Source: Cyclospora cayetanensis
Lineage: Eukaryota; Apicomplexa; Conoidasida; Eucoccidiorida; Eimeriidae
Direction: 5' to 3'
Length of the DNA stretch: 64,000 bases
Assembly (NCBI RefSeq): GCF_002999335.1
Contig: NW_020312325.1
Span: 62,001 to 126,000 of the forward strand
The position numbers were made by a program, and so were the translations under genes. The stretch's first letter is position 1, and every line of letters starts with the position of its first letter. Shown here piece after piece: positions 1 through 21,160 of this stretch. The notes under the pieces are model-generated. The model was not told the DNA's origin and did no database searches. It saw only the letters and a program-made list of their open reading frames with translations.

Positions 1-375
1 GACTTAACGTCGATGTTTAACTGCCAAGCAAGGAGGGGTGGATGACGATGTACATGGAGAGGGTCTAATTTTTCAACCGAAAAGCTTACGCGTACCTACG
101 GCATGTGAACTAGCTGTTTCGGGGTAAAAACATGAAGTTAAAGGCATCCATATGTTCACGTGCCATGATAACAAGTGTGTGCCTTGTAGTCCACACTTTT
201 CCTGCAGGCATTGTACCAAATCCGCTACAATCGACATGATCAAGGCGTGGCCTTCAAGTTTACACACTCTCGAGCTCTTAAAATACATGGAATCGAATCC
301 GATTTTCCAGCATGACTGCTTGCTCATCTATTATACTCTGGAAAGCGTGCTCTGTCATCTGACTAGAGAAGACTG

Positions 376-2680
376 ATGTTCCACCAACGACGTCTATACC
401 CCGCCTTTCCATTTCTTCGCTGCTCATACGATGACCGTCATGTCTCTTCAAGAACCACCGCGAGTTACGTAGCGGCAGGCTCTATTCTTTTTCAACACCC
501 TACAGGGTCTTCGAACTACCAAAAAACTGTTAATTACTCCAGTTCTTCACTGAAGCTGAGCAGCGGTGTGCAGTGCGAGAACAGAGCTCTTATGAGGATT
601 GGTGGGGCGTTGACAATGCCAGCACTATTCATGAGCGTGATTCTGCTGTCTACACAAATCGTCAGTCTATTTTGAATTTACCTGTTTTTCAAGACTTTTG
701 ATAATCCTAGGCTTTATTTGCGCGCCTTCTGCGGTATGACTTGACAGTCAAGTAAGTTAGAGGCATCATCAACTTCGCTGCCGACGCGCTCTCGCGATGC
801 CCCAGCAATTTACTATTGTGCAGCGCAGGTGCTCTTGGGTGCCATAGTTTACGATGTCTATCGAATTTGCGTATGTTGCCTGCTTTAGGCATCCTTGTAA
901 TCCAGAAGGGTATATGAAGGACTATTTTGTCGAGGAAGGCCTGCCACGGTTTAAAACGAAGCGAGCACTCAATAAAGTTACATCCAGACGTTGCTCCACG
1001 CTGCAAGTTGGCGTGATGCACATGATTATTTGGGTTTTTTGGTTTTGGGTGGGAGACACCTTACAAGGGAAAAGCCTTCGCGGTCCTTCTGGTGGGCTGG
1101 GATGCTTTATAGGGTAGAGTAGTATGCACTGTAAAGCCCAAACTGCCCGTAGCCAAAGCGGTGTAATCCCCCTGGACCAGGGCATTTCGCAAGGCTTTCT
1201 GAATCCTCGAACAATGTGTGCTGACCTTACTATACGTGTTTGGTCCTGTTGGACTGCCGAAGGTCGCGGGTCAGGATAACATCTACGTCGTTGTCTACGC
1301 ATTTGGCAAAGATGCCCATCTCATTCCTTGCTTGACTTTATCAAGGCTCAGAAAGTCGCTCAATTATCCTTATTTCAAGTCCACAACTTTCAAGGATTCA
1401 CCAGGAGTGTATGTGCGGACAGGGAGCCGAGGTTCATCATTGCGCTCCGGCATGCCTTTATGATCCGTCGGCACAAATGGCCATAATATGAGCACTGCGA
1501 ATCATCCTGGGGCACATGGGCACAACGCACCACCGGCGCTCTTTTGCAGCATTGGCGTTACTGTGCTCACGAAAAACTGTCTGCTTGACTGTATAGTCTT
1601 TATTGTGCGAAGCGCTCTCATGAGACACGATTTGTTTTGTTACAATGGTCTGCCTTGTACCCCTACACCCTTGCTATAGACTGAGAAGCGCCACCTTGCT
1701 CCAGGCCTGGATCATGCAAATCGGATTAAGCAGCGATCTAGAGCAGAGCAGATATTCACAGAGCAGCTGGCTAATGCGCCAGTAATCATAATCGCGTGTT
1801 TTTAGATGGAGTTTTGCGGATATATTAGCGTGGTTGGCAGGTTGTGTCGAGCCTTGAGATTTGATCCTGGAGGATTCGCACGCTTTACGAGGTGCAGGTG
1901 ACGGGACGAAAAAGTTTACGCCCACGTGGCTAGGACTACTTGCACTTCTCAAGTCAGTGTGCTGCTGTCTTTTAATTTCCCTAAAAGTTGGTAATGCTAC
2001 GGAGTTATCAATGTTGGATTCCTAGGGGAGTTTTTTGAAGCATTAAGAACTGGTCACGGACTTTGCTGTGCAGGCACCTGACCCCTGTAGAGGCAGCAGT
2101 AGAAGTGCAGGATTCTCCGATTATCGAGCGCAAAGGACCCACTAGGTGGGAGAGTGGGTGACATTATCTGGGGAGTGCAAGTCTTCAGTGAGTAATGGAG
2201 GAGCAGTGGGGTTCGTTGCTGCAGGCTCTATCTGGGTCAGTGCATTGTGCAGCAGTGAAGTATTCCGTACGTTTCATCGCAGTTATCCCTACGTAGTGCA
2301 TGCTCTGTCTGAAATAGCTACCTTTGTCCATGGAACTCCCTTGAAACCTTATCGGGATCTGCTATCAAGGTGATGCCTACAATCATATTTTTATGAGCAG
2401 GCACTGACAGGCAGAATTTCTCTACGTTCTCTCTCATGCCTCTTCTGAGGCTTGGAATTCAACTGTGCAAATGTTCTTGCTGTATTTGCACACCAACATT
2501 GCTTCACGAGGTGCGGAGACATTGCTGGACCACTGGGAATTCTAATCCCGTTTGCACATTCCACCTGTTTTCTGTTTTCTCGTTGTAGGCCCACTCAATC
2601 CAGCTCTAAGCGAGACGTTGCCCCGCCGCGATCGGTTGGGATTGGACCCTTGTTGGTAGTGGGCTAGTGTGTGCCTTTTT
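376..2680 (+). mobile_element. Ty3/gypsy retroelement relic A (RNase H and integrase fragments)
   Basis: Decayed pol gene read in several frames on the plus strand. Around 454-495 the translation TTASYVAAGSILFQ resembles the start of retroelement RNase H (usual form DAS..G..L.Q), although the catalytic Asp position is Thr. It is followed at about 520-620 by a stretch like the Y.S..L / ERAL motifs. At 890-970 there is an integrase N-terminal-like piece (YMKDYFVEEGLPRF). The integrase core follows: IYVVVYAFGKDAHLIPC at 1281-1331, where a usual Asp is Tyr, and STANHPGAHGHN at 1491-1526, matching the HPQ.DGQ.E motif. Frames shift between the pieces and stops interrupt them, so nothing is functional. 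A segment at about 2460-2600 is similar to the complement of about 47640-47750 in relic D, suggesting a shared 3' region. The family call rests on motif order. The exact clade is not determined. Confidence 0.7.
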
Positions 2681-2899
2681 CATCCCGTCCTTTCCTTGTC
2701 AGCGATAGGTGCACACATTTGCATTTCACATTTGTACTGTTGTCGCTCTTTTGTTTTCCTGGGTAGTGCGGAAAGGGCGGGAATCCTTCCGCAGTCCTGC
2801 AAACAGCTGGTCTCGATGTACCGGTATGAAACACGAAAGCATGTACTTTGAAGCGGGACAGAAATGGTATAAAGTATCGCTGGCTAAACTACACAAACA

Positions 2900-3240
2900 T
2901 ACTTCCTCTTGCATGTTTTTGCGTAATTAATAAGTGCTACAGAATGAGAGAAACGGAGTTTTTTGTTCATATATGATAATAGTTGCAAAGCGCAGTTCGC
3001 TGGATACAATACGGCACCAATTTCAAATGCCGCTGCTTTAGAAGCTTGTGCGCTCTCGGTGAATGCTGATTTGCTGACCGGGTGCGGCAAGATGCACCCC
3101 ATATTCCCCACTCGCATGTCGGGGGGCTCTGCAAGGCGCGGCGAGGGAGACGGGGACTTCTTTTGAGGAAGGGCTACTGGCTTCCTAGTAATTCTTCATT
3201 GTGTCTCGATTCAATTAAGTATCTTTCTACTAAGATCTTT
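2900..3240 (+). repeat. diverged LTR-like repeat copy (3' side of relic A)
   Basis: This stretch aligns by eye with the complement of the 600-bp repeat at 21161-21760, most clearly over 3080-3165. Its orientation relative to the pol fragments of relic A matches that of the 600-bp repeat relative to relic B, which supports reading it as a long terminal repeat. One frame (2963-3166) stays open and matches the small frame in the other copies near its C-terminal half. Confidence 0.5.
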
Positions 3241-3988
3241 TACATGGAACGTTACATTTGACTTTTTCGTCCGCAGAAAGTTCCGGGCTTGCTCTCCAAA
3301 AGAGGTTGCTGTTCCATTCTTGCTCAAAGAGCACGCAGGCAGAATGAGACCCAACAGGGGAATTCGCAACACGGGTGTTGCTAGCTAAACATCTTCGCAT
3401 TCTTCTTTTTGCACTTTCTCGTCACAAGCCTTGTGCTTGTGCACACGGGGTACGCTCAAAGGTGGAATGTAAGGGCATCCGAGCTGCCCCGGAAGATATA
3501 TTACCATTAAGCCCATGTATTCAACTCACAACAATCGTGAACTGCACCAAATTTATCGCAAATTAACAGCCGAAGACCATCGAATCCCCAGCGCACATGT
3601 AGCCGCCAACATGGACCTAGTGCGGTTACTTCGCTGCGCCTAAAGTGAAATTTTTTTACTCCTGGTAGTTAAAATATATATGAGTTAGGACCATGCCGGT
3701 TTCTCACGCAGTGGAGCACTTGCATCGCAGCTGGGGGACATGCAGACACCAGCTTATTTGGTTACGCGGTAGCAATTAGCTTTCTTTATCTCCGCAGGTA
3801 CAGTTTCTTCTAGCCCCCATCCACATTATACAGTGGCAGGGAGAATTTGGGGAGGGGCAGTGTATTTAGATCGCAGAACAGTGAGCTTCTCCAGAGCTGT
3901 AAGAATGCTGTAGCAGCCGCCGAAGGGCAGGTGCTCTGCTGTTCCGTAGTCTTGTGGATTATGTTGTTTCTTCGTCCTACGATATTAA
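3241..3988. other. intergenic, no gene seen; upstream of alanyl-tRNA synthetase
   Basis: No reading frame here resembles a known protein. It presumably holds the promoter and 5' untranslated region of the downstream synthetase gene, but I can point to no specific element. Confidence 0.4.
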
Positions 3989-12727
<8,739 letters not shown>

Positions 12728-14816
12728 CCTTGAGTGAAACTGTAGAGCGCAGCCTGAATCCCAAGCCTACTTCTGTGCGTAACGGACAAGCCCAGCGTTC
12801 CTTAGGCCAAGCCGCCATACAGCTAAGCGTTTCCAGTGTGGGCAGCAGATACTAGAGCATTTTTGAATTGATGTAGTTGTTTTCTCTCGTCTGCCTTTGC
12901 TTCCGAGTAGCCCTTGAACGCTGCATCAACAAAAATGCCATATCTAGATGTCTTCGCTGGACAAAATTTTATCTATAGCGGCCTCCTGCCAAGGAGAAAT
13001 AGCTCTTTGTCAATGCATGCGGTTGATTCTAAAGCTGCAGCGCCCAGTGCACTTTGGACTGTGCGCCTCGAGCTGGCTTTAGGGTGCTGCTTCTCAGAGA
13101 GAATGCTTATGCATCTAGCACGAGGCTCCATGGAAACCGCATCATTTGTGCTGCAACAAGTAGATTTTGTACCGTTTCTGTTTTGTCTGTCCCCTTTAAG
13201 GTCTTACCCGAAGGGACGTACAGAGGGAACCGGCAATCGGTGTAATGGTACCACCGTGAGCACCAGGTTGATGCACACAGCGAGTGATTGTATAATCTGG
13301 AAGCTACAGTATATAGCCCCACATTCATGGTTGCCCATACCAGTATGCAGTGACGGTACAGCTAGGGTATCGCTACTCGTGTGCATACCAGCATCCCAAC
13401 GCTCGAGGTCAGGGAATGTGCGACACTTTCTCCATTATTTGTTTCTCCGAGGGGTGTCTTGCCCCTCCCGCACAGCTCCCCTTTCCCAAATTTTATCTCT
13501 ACTACCTATCGACTATGCCCGAAGAGAGCCTATACATTTTTATCGCCTCCTGATGAAAGAACGGCTGTCACGATTTGAGGGATCTCCTCCCCGGCTGTCA
13601 CAGGCACTCTATACCATTACTCGATGATAGTTTTAACACCGAACCGTTACTCATCCGCGCATGAGCAATTTCCCCATAGAAGATCCTCGAATATGACGGG
13701 GCACACTATGTGGAGGCATCCCTTAAACTGCAGAATTCCCGTGCGGCTCAGGTTTCTGCTTTTGCAGCCTAGAAGCCTAAATTCTCCAGATGCCTGCAAT
13801 ACTAAAGCAGGTGCAACTGCTACGTGAAGAATCGCTGCACCTATTCAGCGCCCAAGCGTTTGTTTGGAAGGGAAGCGGCAGAGAAAGGCACAGTCCACGA
13901 GAACGTCCTTAGAGGAAGCAAACCGCTGACGTTTTAACGGAAGATATTCTAAGGCCCCCATACAGACACAGCCGCAACATCAACAACACAGGAGTTCATT
14001 ATACTGCAACTGCCGTCCCCTTTACTCCTGTTGTTGCTATTGCTTGTGCTGCTGCTATTGGTACTGTTCCCACTGCAGCAACAGCAGCTGCGCGGGTGGG
14101 CATCATAGCGATCTCCCCCACCTCACTCCGTGCTGTTTCTAAACCAAAAAGAGTCCCTAACCCCCACCTCCCCCTCACACACAAATATACCCACAAATAT
14201 ATGTTAAGGCAGATCCCGCTGTGCATGCAGATACAGCACCAGGGTGTATGCGGTCTACAAACACCACAAGACGCATATGCTGGATAGATACGCACAGTCC
14301 GGTGTGAATCTTTATACACACATTTGTGTACAAAGATCCACACCCCAGGAGACAATACCGATATACAAATGCATAGGAGTATACATTTATATATAGCTGC
14401 CGCACTCCTCGTTCTGTTTTATACTGAATGTCCTGAGCGGGGTGCCTGTATATTCCCCTCTTGGGGTGTACCAGAGGCGTTCTCTATGCACCCGATGCCG
14501 CGTAAGTTTACAACTCAGTAGGGAGCGCCTCTTGCTGAACGGGAGGCTCCACCGTGCCCCTCATCTCCTGTGACCTCAACACAGCAAAAAAAAAGAAGCA
14601 CTTGCACAATACTTCGTCGCAAACCTCACCACTCGGCCGACTATACAAAGGAAGCGCCAAGGCAAGAAAGGGCGATGGACTAGGCAGAAAAGGCTCAGGG
14701 CGCACAGGCAATCAGCAACGGGTGCAGCAGCAGCAACAGCAACAGCAGCACCACCAGCTAGAACAAAACCAAGAGACGCTACAACAAGAGCTTTAGCAGC
14801 AGTGAAAACATCCTTT
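12728..14816. other. intergenic between AlaRS and the RRM gene; one unexplained 237-codon frame
   Basis: The space between two convergent genes should hold both 3' untranslated regions. A plus-strand frame at 12914-13627 is open for 237 codons from an ATG. That is long for chance at this base composition, but its translation shows no domain, repeat or signal I recognise. No splice-compatible extension was found, so I do not call it a gene. The part from 13830 to 14500 is rich in CA and ACA stretches and holds nothing else identifiable. Confidence 0.35.
14723..14758. repeat. CAG/CAA trinucleotide tract
   Basis: An interrupted CAG/CAA/CAC run just downstream of the stop of the minus-strand RRM gene, probably within its 3' untranslated region. 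CAG-rich tracts are characteristic of Eimeria-type genomes. Confidence 0.8.
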
Positions 14817-17129
14817 CTAACCTCTCCTAATGGCTCCATAGCCCCCTTCGGCCGTGCCATACGCATCTCCATACGCTGTCCCGCCATAGTAGCCTCCGTA
14901 TCCCGCATAGGCTCCATATGGGTTGGGGGCGTACATTGGAGAGTAGGCAGCAGCCGCTGCAGCATGGTACCCGTAAGGCCCTGCTGCTGCCCCTCCATAC
15001 CCATACCCGTAATAACCCTGTTCGTAATACGGAGAAGTAGAGTAGCGGCCAGCAGGCAAGCGACGAGCGCCGCGATCCTGCGCCGGCTGGGCGTCGACCT
15101 GCCATGCAATACACAGTAAGGGATGCGAAAACACACAGGGGATACACACAGGTTAAACTGGAAAAATTCTATCCCGCCGCAAAAGACAGGTGAATAAACA
15201 CGCGCATCACGGAATCAGGAGCCCAGACAGTGCACGGAGGATTCGAGACAGGTGAACGCTGAAAAAAAAGAAGACATGCCCACTTTGTTCTCAGAATCGA
15301 GCTGGTGGGGAGAGGCCCCAACCGCAAGAGCCACGGAGTCCACAGAGGTGAACTGCACAAAGCCGAATCCGCGGCTCTTCCCACTGCCGTCACGAATTAT
15401 TGTGGCCTGCAAATATGCACATACAACGAATGGATAGCACGGGGTGATGATACATACACATGCAGAAGCATCGAAAAAGACGCGATCCAATATATATATA
15501 TATATATATATATGCATAGCTTTACCCACAATCCAAACAGGAACCCATGACGCCGCACTACGCGTTCAGGGCATGTCGGGAGCAAACCGACAAAGGTATG
15601 CAGCTCCGCAACTGGCAGCCCAAAATAGCGAGACGTATGCAGAAAAGGGGAACAAACAAACAGTAGGCAGGCGCGTCGATATCCTAACGCGAGAAAACGC
15701 AAAGGGATGCATGGCGGATGGCGATGGATGGAAAGCAGTGATCCAGTTGTGCAGTCTCGGACCTTCTCGATAGAACCAAACTGCTCAAAATGGTGCTGTA
15801 ACGTCTCTGATTACAAGACCACACGCACACGCATCGACGGAGGACACATACTTCACGGATCCATTGCTAGTGGCTTTGGCGGCGGGGGGGGGGGAAGGGT
15901 CTCGTTGAAAGGGGCGAGTCGGGCTTTGTAGATTTCGCACCTTCCGTTACGGACGAAGTAATTCCACCAATAAATATCTTGTGGCGATTTGCGCTGCTGC
16001 TACTCATGCGTCGCTCCGGCGGCCTCTCTGCCTGTCTCTCCGGTGCGGGTTTGCTCCCAAGTTCCCTGAGCCATAAATCATAAATCCTAGCTCACAGGCC
16101 AAAACAAGTAGTCCACATCGAGTCGAGAGGATAGGGACATGAAAATATGTCCAGATACGCGAGAACAAAGTGACGGCCATACAATACATGGCCCTACACC
16201 CTTACCCTAAACCCTCAATCCTCGATGCCACGCCACGTACCGGATATCCACTTGCTTATCTCTAAGGATGTGTTTCGTGTTCAAAAATGCATCGGCGTTG
16301 AAAGGCGGCCGAACGGATATAAATGCATAGCCCCTGTTCCTCCCTAATCACACCACATAGACACTAATATACGCCCCTGTTCCTGCGTGAAGGCGCCAGT
16401 GTAATAGCGATTTCTAGGCCACAAGACCTGGGGCAAGAGGAGAGAAACGACCTCGAAGCTAGAACAATTTTTCCACAACTCTAATCCCAAGCACTAGCCA
16501 CCCAAAACCCCCTAACTATAATTGGACCTTAACGCCATGTATACCTGTTGAAACGTCCATCTTTATGTCGATCTCCTCGACAGGCACAAATCCCGAGAGA
16601 TACTCCTGCAGCTCCCCACGTGTGATCTCCGGATGTAAACCCCCAACAAAGTAACTCCTGTGCAAATAGCACGCACACCCTAAGCCCTGAAGCCTAAGCA
16701 AATCCTAAGATGCCTAGCCAGACAGACATATATCACACTGTGCACTACGAAGCGAAGAGAGACGCGGGACGCTACCGCTGAGGATTCTAGACTTGCGTAC
16801 ACTCGATCGCCCTTTTCCTCTGCGCTGCCGTTCCTTTGATTATCAGCCTGCGCCTGTCTACCGCCGCCCTCTGTCAGTACAGACACTCCCGCCTTCTGCA
16901 TTGCTGCGCCTGACGGGGATCCAGCGGTCCCTGCGTCTGCCGGGGGATCCGCTGGTTCTGTGGCTCCATCAGGTGTCCACACACTTCGTTCTGGAGCCTC
17001 CTCAGAAGAGGCACCTTGAGGCCCCCCTTGATTATCCACCGGAGGAGCAGCCTGAGGATCCACAGGGGGACCTCCCTGGTGATGGCCGCCGTCCCCAGCC
17101 CCCTGAGGGGAATCCGAACCCCCATACAT
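14817..17129 (-). CDS. two-RRM RNA-binding protein, hnRNP A/B, Musashi or DAZAP1-like (7 exons)
   Basis: Predicted RNA-binding protein of 372 residues. Exons in order: 17129-16801, 16657-16545, 16343-16241, 16065-15941, 15806-15763, 15406-15284, 15098-14817; all phases close. The N-terminal ~110 residues are Gly/Pro/Gln-rich and disordered-looking. RRM1 begins SYFVGGLHPEIT (RNP2) and has TGRNRGYAFISV at RNP1. RRM2 begins HKIFIGGITSSVTE and has KSRGFGFVQF at RNP1, with the usual aromatic positions. The C-terminal exon is a Gly/Tyr/Ala-rich tail with repeated YGGYY/YGAY motifs, typical of hnRNP-type proteins. Tandem RRMs with a Gly/Tyr tail usually bind single-stranded RNA in splicing, export or translational control; which of these applies is unknown. 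The exon 1 donor (GT|GTACGC at 16800) was chosen for phase, so this junction is the least certain. Confidence 0.88.
15490..15513. repeat. TA microsatellite in an RRM-gene intron
   Basis: An uninterrupted run of TA in the intron between exons 5 and 6. It creates artefactual Tyr-Ile peptides in translated frames. Confidence 0.9.
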
Positions 17130-18100
17130 GGTCGGAAAGGTTGGCTTTAAACCCCAACACCAAATCCCAGAACAGAAGCCCTGGGATTAGCTCTCCACGC
17201 AGCAGTTGCAGGTTGCTAAACCCTAATCCTAGAGCTAAGAACCTAAACTCGGAAGCTTAGGACTGGGTTTTGCTGGCTAGAGGGGCAGCGCAGCGGGGCC
17301 CCTCTGAAGCTGCTGGGTACCGAAAGCCTAGAGGTTACTTCAGGCGTCGGGGTATATTTCTTATTAGAAGAGGGGTAGAAAATGGCAAGAAAAAGAGGAA
17401 ACCAAGGAAGAGATATGCAAGAACAGACACCCCGCACCTCCTGGGGCGGACCGGTGTACGCGCACTTCAGTTGCAGGCACTGTTCCGGCTAAGCCCTTAA
17501 CCCTAAACCTTCTGTCCTAAACCCTAAAGAACAAATTAAACAGAACAAAGATACCGTCCTTGTTTCTGTGAACTCTAAACCCCACCGGGGGGCCCGGCTC
17601 TGCATGCTGTGCGTTGTTTGTGTGGGTTCTCATGTGGCTGCGGCTGTGCCTGCAGAAGCAGCTGCCTCCTATTTTCTCTTCTCAGCTAGAACAATTGATT
17701 AATTTAAGTTGGATGGTTAGGTTAATTGAAGTTCCTTGCCGCTAAAATCAATCGGGCTCTTGCTATTGGTAGAAAGCCTCACTCTGGGATCCTGGGCGTT
17801 TGCCCAGCCGCTCACCAGCCAAGGGGTATTGGGGGGAGGGAAGTGGAAGACGCCAACAGGAGACATAAAAGTAGCGAGTCACACTATGAGAAATTTCAAA
17901 TTGCAAGTGAAACATGAGGCTGCGTCTGCCACACAACAACGAGGTACACACGCAAGATCTACTTGCAATACGCCAAGGAACTTGGCAGTTTCTGGGTGAT
18001 GCGGCAAGTGTCAGCAATGCGGAGGCAAAGAGGGCTCCCAGTGCTCGTCATCCCACGTAATTGACACAAATTATTCAATCTCCCTCTTCTGTGCAGCGAG
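17130..18100. repeat. intergenic with scattered CCCTAAA telomere-like motifs
   Basis: The stretch upstream of the RRM gene contains several CCCTAAA or near-CCCTAAA units, for example at 17216-17228 and 17491-17530, matching the TTTAGGG-type telomere repeat of coccidia. The units are short and irregular, so this is interstitial and not a chromosome end. No gene is recognised; the open frames at 17270-17500 and 17736-17999 show no conserved features. Confidence 0.55.
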
Positions 18101-21100
18101 ACCATGGTGCTGTGCAGCCACGCGGAAACGCAACAGCGCAAAGCAAGAAGACGAACGTTCACTCTTCTTTGCGGGGATGAAGATCCATACTCCTCTTCTT
18201 ATGAAAATAATCTCAAGGGACATAGCACTCATTTCTCGCTTGGTTTTGTCGGTTTGGGAGAGGCGGCCCCTGGGTGCTAGCGTTCTGAAGCCGAGTGAGC
18301 CGCAAATTCTCATGCAGGCAAGGTCCAAAACTGCTCCTCAGCCGGTCACTAAAGGCTTTAGTTTTCTTCCACACTTCACTAAAATATCCCATCTAGTGTG
18401 CCCTTGGGCATCAGTAGCCGTAGAATCCAGCACCACTGCGGCCGTCCGTGAAACCTCCACCTCAGCAAGGTCACTTGCCTGGACGGCAAAGTCCGGCAAT
18501 CAATTTGGGGAGCTATAAATGTTATACAGGATGTCAGTTTCGACAGTTCCGGAGCACTTCCAACTTTAAGGCAAATCGATCGTGCACGAAAGAATTTTCC
18601 GGCCAGATGGCTTAGCTATTTTGCGATCCTCTCACTGTATGGTCACCAGCTGTTGAACCTCGTAAAGCCCGCCGATCCGCCGGGACCAAACCTTTAGGCT
18701 CAAGCACACAGCCAGTTGCCGCCTTTCATTTTTTCGGTACTTGCCTCTGATGAGTTTTTAGCATGGACTCGCATGCGCTGTCCAGCTGTCCTTCCGCTGT
18801 TATGGGTATTTGCTAACCCCGGACCACCCGCTCCAGGCCTATAGTCGATAGAGACTTCTTGATGTAGATCAGGGATTCAGGACAGCAACAAGTAGGTGGA
18901 TATACTGTTGTATTGTATGCCTACTCAGCATAGGCAAGAAAAATAGTCAAGCCAACCAATTCGGCGTTTGTGAGCAGCGAGACAAGTACTGCAAGAGACT
19001 GTGGCAGGTACAGTTGTTCTGCCCAGCTGCCTCACAGTTGTTTGTAGTATCCATTATGATCAATGCTCAGGCAGGTTGGGTCATAAAGGCTCGTCCGAAC
19101 GTACCAGTGACCTTCAGATGCAATTCCATAAGCTTTCTTATGGTAAACCTCTGCAGCTATTAGACGTGAATTAGGAATAGTTAAAGGACTTGCTGAAACA
19201 TTATACAGGTGAGGAAAGGGATAAAAGAACATACATGCTGATTCTGTCACCAGTGACGTAGATGGTCGCCTGTTTCCTGACCTCTAGGAGCTCAACAAGA
19301 AAGCTTCCATGCAGAGCAGTCTAAGTCTATTCGGGAACTAAAGAGCCTTGTGAAAGGCCTGATATAAGAGGCATGCGAGGCTATAGCTGCTGATAGTTTG
19401 GAAATGACAGTATATACTCATGTGCCGCAGGGTTCATCCCAAGTCACCGGAAGGGCCGTGAGAGCTTTTCCACTGCGGATTGAGCAGTACTGTGGCCTAA
19501 AGAACATTGAACATTGTCATGTACTTTGTGCAATCAAGCCCTACACAGGGAAGTCGAGATGTACAACAGAGTCCTCACTTTATTCGAACCATAGCAGGTC
19601 ATCTTCAACGCGGTACTGCTGCACTCTTTGCCATTCTGGATCACGGAAATGGAAGTCAAAGGATGGCTGTCAAGATCATGAGTCTCATGCTATTTATATA
19701 GAACCTTAGAATCATCACCGACAGAAGCGATTGTGCTACACAGTAGTCAACTGCTGGAGAGTCCGGAGCGCATCGGCAATTATGTTGATGGTGCCGTCCA
19801 TCTACTTCACAATAAAGTAGCAAAGCACAAGGAGCCCAAGCCGGAGAATACCTCATTGTTTTCGAAGCTTTGAACAGTGTCTGGAGAGTACACTAAAGAC
19901 TGATGGCCGATCGGGACAGTACAGTGACGCTTAACTGCACAGTGCCGGCATTCTTTTTGTCATCGCACCTCAGGGATTTCTATTTCCCGCATTGGCTACC
20001 ACTGCCCGATTTCTGCTGGGACATGAGTATTTAAACCAATAATTTGCTTTTTGAGAGAGTAGTTAGGGTGCTAGGGGAGAACATTTTGCACTGCTAGGTC
20101 AGTAGAGTCGGTTGGAGGGAATAAATGGCGCTCAGCGCAAGTGCCGGAGGAGTTGTAGGACGGCCGATGGGGAGTCAGTATCCTGTTGTGTTGATAAAAT
20201 GCGCGTTCCTAAGTACGGCAGTCACAGGAGCAGCAATCCGAACAATCCTAGGGATGGAATTTCGCTAATAAGATGCAAGACTATAAACTTCACAGCGTCA
20301 TTGCAAGTGCGTGAGGGTGAGGTCCATTCGTTCATTGTTCCGATTTAGCGGATCTGGCTCGTATTCGCTACCTGGAATACGGAATACCGGAAACACAATT
20401 CTTTTCATGCAAGGCGAACACTTGCAAGACTATACATACAACTGCTTGTCCCACAGCAGCTGAAACGCATGCCGTAGTCGCTGTGAATGCTTCTGAGCGT
20501 GTCAGTCAAATAATTTGATGTCGTCGATGTAGGCTCCACTTTGCCCTGCTTGATACTGAGGTCGTAGGAACGCACTAGAAGTATTCATGAAGTTAGACGT
20601 CGAGTAGACTGTTGCTTTGTGTACGCCGTCAGGTAATTATGCGATATGATGCATGGAGAAATTCTCTTTTGCGCTGACCCTGTTCAAAGCCTTCATTTTG
20701 ACGCACCTCATCCGCATGTCGCTCAATATCCTGTTTGTACTGTGGGGGCTTCCGATATCGCGGAACCCAGCCTGGAGGTAATTCTTGGATTTGCTCAATA
20801 CAGAGCGCTGAACGACCAGGAGCTGGCCAGCCTGCTGACAGCTCGTCATTATCAAGCACATACTTGAGCAGTCCTTTGATAATTGCACAAACCTGCGGTC
20901 TTGGGCTGAAAGATCAATGGATCATTTCGATCAAAACAAGCTGCACAGCCACTGTGACAGCTTACATGCTCAGAAGCGTTTTCTTGGAATGCTCCACTGA
21001 GCCGGCCACATCAAGACCATGCCGCACCTTGTTGAGGCAACGACTTTCACCCGCTTACCAACTGTAAAGCTATTCCACTCACAACAGCTTGACGGCCGGC

Positions 21101-21160
21101 CCTATGGCCCTACCAAGCACTACCCTACCGTTAACCTCTATCGCCCAAGGGCTTTGTTCT
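18100..21160 (-). mobile_element. Ty3/gypsy retroelement relic B (RT with YIDD motif, integrase remnants)
   Basis: Reading the minus strand, 20629-20866 encodes a finger-region-like piece containing IQELPPGWVPRYRKPPQY. At 20517-20531 the translation is YIDDI, within AYIDDIKLFD, followed by LRHAFQLLWDKQLYV. This is the reverse transcriptase catalytic and thumb region of Ty3/gypsy elements. Lower down, DPEWQRVQQYRVEDDLLW at about 19590-19660 resembles the integrase N-terminal region, and 18200-18500 gives a weak GRKLKPL-type post-integrase piece. Stops and frame changes throughout show that it is dead. The segment at 20787-20866 recurs in relic C at 27127-27205, and 18630-18710 resembles 48280-48365 in relic D, so these are members of one family. 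Confidence 0.75.

Noticed and set aside
15444..15773. Frames rich in Ile-Tyr repeats at the TA microsatellites (also at 10004 and 32762)
   Set aside because: They are translations of TA dinucleotide runs inside introns and have no independent support.
17491..17530. A true telomere or chromosome end
   Set aside because: Units are few, irregular and flanked by ordinary sequence on both sides, so they are interstitial.
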